A stretch of 42,131 nt of DNA from Pseudoalteromonas denitrificans DSM 6059 (GTDB lineage: Bacteria; Pseudomonadota; Gammaproteobacteria; Enterobacterales; Alteromonadaceae): positions 1 through 42,131 of the forward strand of contig NZ_FOLO01000050.1 of assembly GCF_900112265.1 (NCBI RefSeq). The letters are read 5' to 3'. The position numbers and the translations under genes are program-made. Of the stretch, positions 15,854-23,184 are shown piece after piece. How positions within the stretch are numbered: position 1 is the stretch's first letter; every line of letters begins with the position of its first letter. The notes beneath the pieces were generated by a model, which was not told the origin of the DNA, ran no database searches, and saw only the letters and a program-made list of their open reading frames with translations.

Positions 15854-17158
15854 ATGAAATTATTTATCAAAGCTGCATGTATTACTGCTTTATCTCTATC
15901 AAGCATTGTACCAATGCAGTTATTAGCGCAAATTCAGGTGATCCATGCTGGTGAATTACTGGCTGTACCAGGTTCCCCAACCTTAAAAAAATATAGCCTC
16001 ATTGTGACAAATAATATTATTACGGATGTAAAAAAAGGTTTTATAAAACCTAGCGACATTTCACAAACTGCTACTTTAATAGATTTATCATCTCGCTTTG
16101 TTTTACCCGGTTTAATGGATATGCATGTTCATTTACAAGGTGAATTCAGCCCAAAAAATGACAGTGAAAAGCTCAGAATGTCTGATGCTGACAAACTGGT
16201 AAAAAGCGCATATTTTGCAAAAAAAACCTTAATGGCCGGTTTTACCACAGTAAGAGATTTAGGTGGCAGCCCCGAGCAAAGTTTTGCATTACGTGATGGT
16301 ATTCAAAAAGGTTTTCTTGATGGCCCTCGTATTATAGCTGCAGGGAGTAATGTTGCAGTCACAGGTGGTCATGGCGATGTAGATGGTATGAGTCCAGACT
16401 TATTAGATATACATACCGCAGAAACTATTTGTGATGGCCCATATGATTGTCGTCGTGCAACACGACGTGCCATAAAGTATGGCGCTGATGTCATTAAAAT
16501 CACATCAACTGGTGGTGTATTATCAGATACAGATACTGGTACAGGTCAACAAATGGCTGATGATGAATTACGTGAAGTTGTCAATGCAGCTCATGCCTTA
16601 GGTCGAAAAGTTGCAAGTCATGCCCATGCAGCAGCCGGAATAAATGCAGCTCTTCGCGCTGGTGTTGACAGTATTGAACATGGCAGTTATGCCAACGATG
16701 AAAGCATTCAGTTATTTAAACAAACAGGCGCATATTTAGTACCCACTCTCATGGCCGGTGATACTGTGGTTGATATGGCAAAAAATAGTAATTTTATGTC
16801 GCCTGCCATTGCTGCTAAAGCGATCCGTGTTGGCTCTGACATGATTGCAAACTTTAAGCATGCTTTTAAATCAGGTGTAAAAATCGCTTATGGCACAGAT
16901 AGTGGTGTATCCCCCCATGGTAATAATGCCCGAGAAGCCATTTTAATGTACCAAATAGGCATGACACCAAATGAAATTATCAAATCTGCCACCATAAATG
17001 CAGCTGATTTAATTGGTAAAAGTAAATCATTAGGTTCATTAGAGGTTGGTAAAATAGCGGATATCATCGCCGTAAATAATAGCCCGATTAAAAATATAGA
17101 AGCACTATTAGATGTTGATTTTGTAATGAAATCAGGAAAAATAATTAAAAATAAATAA
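15854..17158 (+). CDS. Exported metal-dependent amidohydrolase (imidazolonepropionase/Xaa-Pro dipeptidase-like)
   Basis: 434 residues with a Sec signal peptide ending near QLLAQ. Amidohydrolase superfamily metal ligands are all visible: HxH at His91/His93 (MDMHVHLQGE), the likely carboxylated Lys215 (VIKITSTGG), His256 (ASHAHAAAG), His276 (SIEHGSYA) and Asp349 (YGTDSGVSPHG). It matches the subgroup that includes Xaa-Pro and Xaa-Arg dipeptidases. Expected role: hydrolysis of a small amide or dipeptide in the periplasm. It has a separate promoter region and is followed 36 bases later by the PPOX gene. The substrate is not readable. Confidence 0.9.
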   Translation: MKLFIKAACITALSLSSIVPMQLLAQIQVIHAGELLAVPGSPTLKKYSLIVTNNIITDVKKGFIKPSDISQTATLIDLSSRFVLPGLMDMHVHLQGEFSPKNDSEKLRMSDADKLVKSAYFAKKTLMAGFTTVRDLGGSPEQSFALRDGIQKGFLDGPRIIAAGSNVAVTGGHGDVDGMSPDLLDIHTAETICDGPYDCRRATRRAIKYGADVIKITSTGGVLSDTDTGTGQQMADDELREVVNAAHALGRKVASHAHAAAGINAALRAGVDSIEHGSYANDESIQLFKQTGAYLVPTLMAGDTVVDMAKNSNFMSPAIAAKAIRVGSDMIANFKHAFKSGVKIAYGTDSGVSPHGNNAREAILMYQIGMTPNEIIKSATINAADLIGKSKSLGSLEVGKIADIIAVNNSPIKNIEALLDVDFVMKSGKIIKNK

Positions 17159-17194
17159 ACATCCAATATATAAAATAATTAAGGTCATATTCGA

Positions 17195-17806
17195 ATGGAA
17201 GAATTAAAAAGTTTTAAAGATGTCAGAAAAGCCGTCGGTGAACCCAATCCAGTTGCAAGTAAAAAAATATATGACTTTTTAAATGATCGAATGACTCATT
17301 TTATTACCTTATCCCCATTAATGATGATTTCGACTTTAGATAGCCAAGGTTTTCCAACTATATCACCCAAAGGTGACGTTCCAGGTTTTGTGCACGTTGA
17401 AAATAATAAGACCTTATTAGTTCCTGAATTACGGGGTAATAAACTTGCATTTTCCTTACACAATATTCTTGAGCATAACAAAGTCGCTTTAATTTTTTTA
17501 GTTCCCGGAACAGTCGAATCTTTGAGAGTTCATGGTAGGTGTCGATTAATAAAAGCAGATGATATTTGTAAATCATTCGCTTCGAAATCTCACAATGCTT
17601 TATTAGTTATGGAAATTACAGTGACCAATGCTTATTTTCACTGTGGAAAGGCTTTTTTAAGAAGCAAAACTTGGCAACCTGATACTTGGGCCGAAAAAGT
17701 TAAAATTTCATTTGGTCAAGAAATAGCCCAAAACATAGATGAAAACTCTGAGTTTGTTGAAAACCTCGATGCAGGTGTTCAAGCACGCTATATCACAGAT
17801 TTATAA
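17195..17806 (+). CDS. Pyridoxamine 5'-phosphate oxidase-like flavoprotein (MSMEG_1061-type)
   Basis: 203 residues with the split-barrel PNPOx fold. Key segments: PLMMISTLDSQGFPTISPKGDVPGFV, LLVPELRGNKLAFSLHNILEHNKVALIFLVPGTVESLRVHGRC, and AYFHCGKAFLRSKTW. These match the MSMEG_1061-type FMN-dependent subgroup rather than true PdxH. Likely an FMN- or heme-binding reductase/oxidase of unknown substrate. It starts at ATG 17195 with an aagg box upstream and could be co-transcribed with the amidohydrolase gene. Confidence 0.85.
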   Translation: MEELKSFKDVRKAVGEPNPVASKKIYDFLNDRMTHFITLSPLMMISTLDSQGFPTISPKGDVPGFVHVENNKTLLVPELRGNKLAFSLHNILEHNKVALIFLVPGTVESLRVHGRCRLIKADDICKSFASKSHNALLVMEITVTNAYFHCGKAFLRSKTWQPDTWAEKVKISFGQEIAQNIDENSEFVENLDAGVQARYITDL

Positions 17807-18009
17807 TTTAATGATCCATATTAATCACCCAAGTAAAGCTTTGGCTATTGAATCAAACAAACGTATTTAAAACACCATTCTCAATTTATAAATGTCATAG
17901 TGATATGAAAATCTGTTTATAAAACACCAGCAACCACAGTCAGCACCTACACCCACTTTGTGCTTTTAATATTGATTAGACATATAAAAAACAACACGAA
18001 ACCCTCAAT

Positions 18010-18465
18010 ATGAAAGATAAAGTGCTCACTCAGCTTTTTAGCAAAAAACCTGATACTCGTGCACAAATTAATGCAGCCACAGGGTATACCGTATTTAGCA
18101 ATGCCAGTATTAATCTGTTTTTAGTATCTGCAGGTACAGGATATGGGGTAGTGAAAAATATGCACACAAAACAACATATTTATATGAATATGGCAGAAGG
18201 TGGCGTTGGGCTGGGCCTTGGCGTAAAAGACTATCGTATTGTGATGGTATTTCATACCGACAATGCGATTAATGAGTTTATTAATCGTGGCTGGACTTTT
18301 GCTGGTAATGCCGATGCAGCAGCAAAAACAGCCGATTAAGGAGCATCAATAGAAGGTGAAGCTCACTATGGAGAAGTAACTGTTTATAACTTTACGCAAA
18401 GTGGTTTGGCCTTGCAAGCTACGGTAAAAGGTATTAAATTTTGGAAAGATAAAGAGCTAAATTAA
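18010..18465 (+). pseudogene. SYLF-domain (Ysc84-like) lipid-binding protein, broken by in-frame TAA
   Basis: Residues 1-109 (18010-18336) match the SYLF/Ysc84 domain: INAATGYTVFSNASINLFLVSAGTGYGVVKN, GGVGLGLGVKDYRIVMVF. After TAD, a TAA stop at 18337 interrupts, but the same frame continues to 18465 with the expected SYLF C-terminus (GLALQATVKGIKFWKDKELN). One base change (for example CAA or GAA to TAA) explains it. The N-terminus also lacks an export signal: an in-frame TAG lies upstream and no signal peptide is seen. A terminator follows. Either a pseudogene or a sequencing error. Confidence 0.85.
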
Positions 18466-18479
18466 GTTTATAAACTTTA

Positions 18480-18504
18480 AAAAGGTCAACTAAGTTGACC
18501 TTTT
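18480..18504. terminator. Intrinsic terminator, bidirectional
   Basis: A perfect 11-bp stem, aaaaggtcaac (18480-18490) with gttgacctttt (18494-18504), and a 3-base loop, giving T-runs on both strands. It lies between the SYLF pseudogene (+) and the peptide gene at 18518 (-), so it can end both. Confidence 0.9.
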
Positions 18505-18517
18505 ATATAAAGCGAAC

Positions 18518-18649
18518 TTAACAAGCCCACATACTATGCTTACGACAGTGAACACATCCGCCAACAACTTGAGGTGTCATTTCTCTAGGGAGTGACCTTT
18601 TATCTTCTGATAAATTTTTAAGCTGCTTTTTATTTATTTTGAGTTTCAT
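18518..18649 (-). CDS. Double-glycine leader peptide, 12-residue Cys core
   Basis: A short gene of 43 residues. The first 31 form the shared leader (MKLKINKKQLKNLS, ED, LP, MTP, ending VVGG). The remaining core is only CVHCRKHSMWAC, with three cysteines. The leader is nearly identical, without gaps, to those at 18688, 20512, 31482 and 32994. This is strong evidence that the short ORF is real. It lies 38 bases after the 18688-18879 gene on the same strand, so the two form a tandem pair. The GG end suggests cleavage by a C39-type peptidase/ABC exporter; no such gene is in the window. Product and role are unknown. Confidence 0.85.
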   Translation of the reverse strand: MKLKINKKQLKNLSEDKRSLPREMTPQVVGGCVHCRKHSMWAC

Positions 18650-18687
18650 TTTTATTCTACTTAATAAATATTATCTTATTTAAACGA

Positions 18688-18879
18688 CTACCAAATAATA
18701 CATGGGCCATTAGGAGATTTTTGAGTGTAACAAATATCTACCGACTGGCAGTAAAGATCAGATTCACAGTTGTCAGAGTAGTTTTTACCGCCGCCAACAT
18801 GAGGTGTCATTCCTAATGGAAGTGAATTGCTATCTTTAGATAAGTTTTTAAGTTTCTTTTTATTTAATTTAAGTTTCAT
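18688..18879 (-). CDS. Double-glycine leader peptide, four-Cys core
   Basis: 63 residues. The leader (MKLKLNKKKLKNLS, KD, LP, MTPHVGGG) is 31 residues. The 32-residue core has four cysteines (NCESDLYC, DICY, GPCIIW) and many polar residues. An aaggaaa ribosome binding site stands before the ATG. It is first in a tandem pair with 18518-18649. The core shares nothing with the neighbouring cores apart from cysteines, which is the pattern of hypervariable secreted or modified peptides. Family resemblance is to GG-leader natural-product precursors; modification is not shown. Confidence 0.88.
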   Translation of the reverse strand: MKLKLNKKKLKNLSKDSNSLPLGMTPHVGGGKNYSDNCESDLYCQSVDICYTQKSPNGPCIIW

Positions 18880-19162
18880 TTTATTTCCTTATTAATAGTT
18901 TATTTTGTACCCACTTTAAAAACTATAACTTTATCACTACAATTAACAGGTGATATTTGTAACCAGATGTTTCCAAAATAAAAGCAACATTTAATTGATA
19001 TTATTTTTATTCACGAGTCTCTGTTTTCAACAACCAAACTAAATAACGTATTTAAATTTACGATTCAACTTTTAATATTCATGGTCATACCTTGATCTTT
19101 TTTAATTTATATTGGCATTCATTTTGCTTTTTAAAAGCATGCTAAATAACGTGTAATTTTAA

Positions 19163-19660
19163 ATGAATATAAACGCATTAAACAGCGCAGCTCAGGCTCT
19201 AACATTACAAAAAACTAATTTTCCAGCCAGTAATGCAATATCAAATGACACAACCCCACAGGTAGATAGATATACGCCTAGCAACCAAAAGCCTAACAAT
19301 GAAAATACCTACGAACATTTAGCAAACAAAGCACAAAAGCCGAATCAAAATAGTGAAAAAGAAAAAGTCCAACCTATGACGGATAATGAAATAAAGGCAA
19401 TGTTTGCCGACTTGCGGCAAGGTTTGCTTGATCAGAGGCTAGGCATTGACCGAGAAAAAATTGAAGAAATTAAAGTAAAGATAGAAGAGCTACAACGTGA
19501 GATTGCAAAATTAAAAAGTCGTGGTGAACCGACTTCTGAACTGGAAAAGCAACTAGAAAACTTGTATGAACAACTAGATAAAGAATATCAAAAGGGAAGA
19601 GAGCACTTAAAAGATGATAACAAGGATGAAAATAAAAACAAAATCAACATATCAATTTAA
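19163..19660 (+). CDS. Cytoplasmic coiled-coil protein of unknown function
   Basis: 165 residues without signal peptide or membrane helix. The N-terminal 75 residues are polar, rich in Asn, Gln, Ser and Pro, and probably disordered. Residues of about 80-150 are strongly helical with heptad-like leucine/isoleucine spacing (EIKVKIEELQREIAKLK, SELEKQLENLYEQL). The C-terminus is Lys/Asp/Asn-rich. The opening MNINALNSAAQALTLQ resembles the N-termini of surface or flagellar accessory proteins but is not diagnostic. Family unrecognised. It is flanked by peptide genes on both sides. A weak hairpin near 19750-19780 may terminate it. Confidence 0.7.
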   Translation: MNINALNSAAQALTLQKTNFPASNAISNDTTPQVDRYTPSNQKPNNENTYEHLANKAQKPNQNSEKEKVQPMTDNEIKAMFADLRQGLLDQRLGIDREKIEEIKVKIEELQREIAKLKSRGEPTSELEKQLENLYEQLDKEYQKGREHLKDDNKDENKNKINISI

Positions 19661-19888
19661 CTATATTAGTTGTAGTTATTTGATTCTTAAACTTTTCTAA
19701 CCTTAAAAATATAAGTTTATTTTAATTAAACCTTCTAACAGTAAAAAATAAGCCTCCCCCTTTAATTTTGGCTTATATTTGGTCTTGATGTACCCGATAC
19801 TTTGACATTATAGTACTTTGTAAAATAAATATTCTTCAGTATTTATCAAAATGGATGTTTATAAAGAATTATTACAACAGGAAAGTAA

Positions 19889-20014
19889 GTGGAAACGTTA
19901 AAGAACATAAAACCAAAACTTATCGCAGATAAACCTCCCCTTGATCTTAAGTGTAATAAAGCACTCAAAAAAATTAGTACTACTAACAGCCCAGCTCGTA
20001 TTGGAGGAGTTTAG
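19889..20014 (+). CDS. Small ORF (41 codons) coupled to the GRDP-like gene
   Basis: A GTG-initiated ORF with a caggaaag box just upstream (19879-19885). It encodes a basic peptide with one Cys (LDLKCNKALKK) that ends ARIGGV. Its TAG stop (20012-20014) is followed after one base by the TTG start of the next gene, whose ribosome binding site lies inside this ORF. This is the usual geometry of translational coupling. The leader does not match the five GG-leader peptides. Real or chance is uncertain, but the tight spacing argues for a gene. Confidence 0.5.
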   Translation: METLKNIKPKLIADKPPLDLKCNKALKKISTTNSPARIGGV

Positions 20015-20015
20015 G

Positions 20016-20450
20016 TTGAATAAAATAAAAAGCAACGAAGCAGCATGGCACTATATCCAAAATATAGACTTTTCAGCTGTCAATCGCAGAGTTGCATATA
20101 ACAACCCGACATGGACAAAAGCCTGCTTAGAAAAATACCAAATACAATATTGCATGATGCTCTATATATTTAGGTTATATCCCAATGATAATCATGCACC
20201 TAGCATACCTATGGATGAGTTTTGGCATGAGCATTTGTTATATACAAAAATGTATTATGCAGATAGCGAAAAAATTTTTGGTCATTACTTACACCATACT
20301 CCAGGAGAAAGAACAGAAAGCATCCAAAAAGGTTTAGTAAAAAGAAAAACATTTGATGAAGGATGTGAATACCTTGAAGAAGCCTACCTCAATACACGAA
20401 GACAAATATCTTTGGTATTTGGTAATCAATATGATCCTGAAGTCGTGTAA
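20016..20450 (+). CDS. Glycine-rich-domain-containing-protein-like (GRDP-like) protein
   Basis: 144 residues from the TTG at 20016, chosen because a strong ggagg box (20003-20007) lies 8 bases before it; the longer frame from 19941 has no such box. The central motif MDEFWHEHLLYTKMYY, then EKIFGHYLHHTPG, is the signature of GRDP-like (DUF1399-like) proteins. These have a conserved His/Asp/Trp pattern and unknown biochemistry. It sits between a small ORF and a GG-leader peptide gene 61 bases downstream on the same strand, so a link to that peptide is possible but unproven. Confidence 0.8.
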   Translation: MNKIKSNEAAWHYIQNIDFSAVNRRVAYNNPTWTKACLEKYQIQYCMMLYIFRLYPNDNHAPSIPMDEFWHEHLLYTKMYYADSEKIFGHYLHHTPGERTESIQKGLVKRKTFDEGCEYLEEAYLNTRRQISLVFGNQYDPEVV

Positions 20451-20511
20451 ACCTCTAAAAATTCAGTAATCATTTAAAAATGATTCTATTTCTCAAAATG
20501 AAGGAAAAAAA

Positions 20512-20751
20512 ATGAAACTTAAATTAAATAAAAAGAAACTTAAAAATTTATCGGCTGATAAAAAAATGCTTCCTGAAATAATGACTCCATTTATTGCTGG
20601 CGGCGATGAACAAACTTTATCAAAAGTTGCGTGTGGCTCTTGGAATGGTGCGTGTCATGGTCGCTCTTTTGGTTGTACAAATGAAGTAAAATGCGCACCA
20701 AGAGAGTCTGACTACTCACAATGTGAGATATGCCCAACATTTGATTGTTAG
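20512..20751 (+). CDS. Double-glycine leader peptide, seven-Cys core
   Basis: 79 residues. The 31-residue leader (MKLKLNKKKLKNLS, AD, LP, MTPFIAGG) precedes a 48-residue core with seven cysteines (VAC, GAC, FGC, VKC, SQC, EIC, FDC) and many Gly/Asp/Ser. It is the longest and most Cys-rich core of the five. The ribosome binding site is gaagga. A short inverted repeat (aatcattt/aaatgatt, about 20467-20484) lies in its 5' region. It follows the GRDP-like gene on the same strand. The odd number of cysteines means at least one is free, metal-bound, thioether-linked or dimeric. Function unknown. Confidence 0.88.
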   Translation: MKLKLNKKKLKNLSADKKMLPEIMTPFIAGGDEQTLSKVACGSWNGACHGRSFGCTNEVKCAPRESDYSQCEICPTFDC

Positions 20752-20827
20752 ATAACAATCGCATTAACTGATTAGCTTAATAAACTTTGCAGTTTATTTA
20801 TAGCAAAAGGATGTGCATATACTTATC

Positions 20828-20859
20828 AAAAATAGCCGAGCATAAGAATAGCTCGGCTA
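20828..20859. terminator. Hairpin terminator between convergent peptide gene and secreted-protein gene
   Basis: A perfect 9-bp stem, tagccgagc (20833-20841) with gctcggcta (20851-20859), loop of 9 bases. On the minus strand it is followed by TTTTT (20828-20832), making it an intrinsic terminator for the 20880-21230 gene. It also stands downstream of the plus-strand peptide gene. Confidence 0.85.
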
Positions 20860-20879
20860 ATAAAAAAACTTTATTCTAA

Positions 20880-21230
20880 TTAATTATTACAAGTGACAAC
20901 TCTACTTTTACTATCACCAGTTAAAAAAACATCGACTTTATTAAATTGCTCATCACCATCATACGAAAATGAGTATGATTGAGTAAGCAGGTTCAATCTT
21001 TTCAAACCGACTTGAACAAGTTTATTATCAGATGTGATCCCATGCACAGCGACAGAATTATAATTCCACCAATCATTGTATGAAATTGACCCAACACTAA
21101 TATCAATTTCTGTTGCTCCTGAGTAGCTATTACAATTAACAGTTCCTATATCTGCAGCAAATGACGTTGAAGATACGAGTAAAGCCCCTAGAGCGCAAGA
21201 TAGTGAAATTGACTTTAATACATTTTTCAT
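20880..21230 (-). CDS. Small secreted protein, function unknown
   Basis: 116 residues with a clear Sec signal peptide (MKNVLKSISLSCALGALLVS, cleaved near SFA, residue 24-25). The mature part of about 90 residues is beta-rich and has two cysteines, near the start (Cys33) and near the end (Cys114), which could form a disulfide clamping the domain. There is a WW pair in YNDWWNYNS. A single-gene unit with its own terminator. I do not recognise the family; it could be a small periplasmic binding or inhibitor protein. Confidence 0.7.
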   Translation of the reverse strand: MKNVLKSISLSCALGALLVSSTSFAADIGTVNCNSYSGATEIDISVGSISYNDWWNYNSVAVHGITSDNKLVQVGLKRLNLLTQSYSFSYDGDEQFNKVDVFLTGDSKSRVVTCNN

Positions 21231-21350
21231 AATTTGTTCCTTTTAAGTATAAAATATAATAGGTTATGTGCTTCTTGAGCACGTATTTAGTATTACAAAT
21301 ACACTTTTTTAAAAACGTAACTTTAAGCAAAACTTAAGGAAGTTAAGAAA

Positions 21351-22109
21351 TTGGATAAAATAAAAACGAGAAACAGGTCAACCAAGTTAGACCCTGCAAA
21401 AGTGAGAGGAAAAGCAGAAGCCCTTTATGGCATAAAAACCGAAAGAGAATTTATTCGAGAGTTTGAGTTATTTTCATCAATAAATGCAGCTGGAAGTGCT
21501 CCTAAACAAGCTTGGTCCGGAAGTTCAATTTGTATTAATCAATCTGAAAAAATAGCCGTATTTTTAAAATGCATGAGCCACCTAGCGTTATTACCAGAAT
21601 CAACACCGCCATTTTGGGAAGATTTTATTCAACAATACCAATCAAAAAGCCAGTTTTCACAGTTTTGTATTGCTGATAAAAATAAACGACGTTTAATTGA
21701 GCCCGCTTCAGTTGAAAATGCTAACAGAGGATTTGATATACCTATAAATAGTGATTGGTGGCTTAAATTATCGGGTGAGGAAAATGACAGGTTTGTTATA
21801 TTTATACGCTCTTCAAAACAGTTTTTTAAATTAGCTCCGATAAGTAATAGCCAATACTCAAGTGAAATAACAGAAAATATGAAAGGAATTGACTTTCCAA
21901 ATACAGGCTTTCTTTCATTTTCAGAAAAAGATGGAGCAGGCTGGAGACAAATCATTGTGATTAAAGTAAAACAGTATTCAATAAAAAAAAGTGACTCTTT
22001 CAGGGAAGTGTTTGAAAGTGATCTAAATCTAATCGCTTATAATTTAGAGCACTTTAATGAAAGTGAAGATATTTTTGTAAATACAATCGACATTAATCTA
22101 ACATGCTAA
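21351..22109 (+). CDS. Protein of unknown function, DUF4384-like C-terminal part possible
   Basis: 252 residues starting at TTG, with an aagga box 10 bases before it. The N-terminus is basic (KTRNRSTKLDPAKVRGKAEALYGIKTEREF) and may be helical. Residues of about 135-220 show alternating beta strands: WWLKLSGEENDRFVIFIRSS, FFKLAPIS, IDFPNTGFLSFSEKDGAGWRQIIVIKV. This pattern resembles DUF4384-type domains, but I am not sure. Its 3' end overlaps the convergent protease-like gene by 17 bases. No signal peptide. Confidence 0.6.
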   Translation: MDKIKTRNRSTKLDPAKVRGKAEALYGIKTEREFIREFELFSSINAAGSAPKQAWSGSSICINQSEKIAVFLKCMSHLALLPESTPPFWEDFIQQYQSKSQFSQFCIADKNKRRLIEPASVENANRGFDIPINSDWWLKLSGEENDRFVIFIRSSKQFFKLAPISNSQYSSEITENMKGIDFPNTGFLSFSEKDGAGWRQIIVIKVKQYSIKKSDSFREVFESDLNLIAYNLEHFNESEDIFVNTIDINLTC

Positions 22110-23118
22110 TCCATTGTGCAACTTTAGAGTCAACCCAGTGAATATTATTCGAAGACTCATCATAAGACCCTATGTTTTCTTTCATCCAAGTTAACATTTT
22201 TTCGACTCTGATCTTTGCCGGCGGGTGCGTATTTGCACTGCGAAAACCTGATTTTGTTTCCAAAAACGCGAGTAAACTAAAAAACATATAAACTTGGGTA
22301 AAATTAGCCCATGCTGAAATAGGCGTTACACAAGTAGAACAAAGATAATGTAGCGCAAATGCATCGGCCTTAAATTCTGAATCCCAATATTGCTCACTTG
22401 TGCTTTCACTTTCAGAAATTAAAAAACGCTTATGGCTATCCATCACATTCAAGTCCTTATGTGCAATATGCGCAAACTCGTGAAGCACAATAAACTTTAA
22501 TGTTATTGTGGCTAAGTTATGCTGACAGGCTGTGAGTTCAGCAACAACATCTATGTTATTAATATTGTCAAAATTAATATTTTTAATATCAAAATTACTG
22601 GTTTTTGAAAATAAACATGACGCCTGTTTAAAACTTTGAAAACCACACGCCTTAAATTGAGATAAGCTGCCCTCTACATTTTCTAATACGATAGACTTTG
22701 AAAGAAACAATATAAGAATGTACACATATTCATGCAAAATAATATAGTAACTATTGTGTGTTTTATTATCGTCGGTTTGCGCTAAACAGTATGCACATTG
22801 GTCCATTAGCGGTAATAAACCTATTTCGGTATTATTTACCAAAGATTGATATTGCTCTGAAACCCTCTCACTCAGATCCAGCTTAAGATCAGAACATAAA
22901 CTATTTATTAATATCTCAGTTTGCTCTTTTACGCTCCCATTTTGAAAAAGAGGATCAAATACTTGCCCTGATCCCAAAACGTCACACATCAATTTATTTA
23001 ACTTACTTTGTTTAATTGAATTTCGTGCAAAATTAAATTGGGTTGTTTCGCCTTTCGTATGAGCTTCATCTAATAAAGAGCGAATATAATTTTTTGCAGT
23101 TCGTTTTACATTATCCAT
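22093..23118 (-). CDS. HEXXH zinc metalloprotease-like protein (possibly Lit/U49-like)
   Basis: 341 residues, no signal peptide. A gluzincin-type pattern: LKFIVLHEFAHIAHKD with HEFAH at about 213-217, and a second acidic motif, EFKADAFALHYLC, near 248-260, which could supply the third zinc ligand. The arrangement resembles the phage-exclusion protease Lit (peptidase U49) and related soluble peptidases, but the similarity I can see is limited to the motifs. A Cys-containing N-terminal half is unrecognised. The upstream lipoprotein gene on the same strand, 66 bases away, may be co-transcribed. The substrate is unknown. Confidence 0.65.
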   Translation of the reverse strand: MDNVKRTAKNYIRSLLDEAHTKGETTQFNFARNSIKQSKLNKLMCDVLGSGQVFDPLFQNGSVKEQTEILINSLCSDLKLDLSERVSEQYQSLVNNTEIGLLPLMDQCAYCLAQTDDNKTHNSYYIILHEYVYILILFLSKSIVLENVEGSLSQFKACGFQSFKQASCLFSKTSNFDIKNINFDNINNIDVVAELTACQHNLATITLKFIVLHEFAHIAHKDLNVMDSHKRFLISESESTSEQYWDSEFKADAFALHYLCSTCVTPISAWANFTQVYMFFSLLAFLETKSGFRSANTHPPAKIRVEKMLTWMKENIGSYDESSNNIHWVDSKVAQWISMLD

Positions 23119-23184
23119 ATATAAATTATTCAGTATTTCACTCAGTTCAAAAATTAATTAAAGGCCATACGGCTATCTTAGATA

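Noticed and set aside
17296..17576. Two minus-strand ORFs inside the PPOX gene
   Set aside because: Shadows of a recognised flavoprotein, no supporting signals.
19851..19901. A 16-codon ORF (MDVYKELLQQESKWKR) before the GTG-started small ORF
   Set aside because: Too short, no clear ribosome binding site, overlaps the next start; could be chance.
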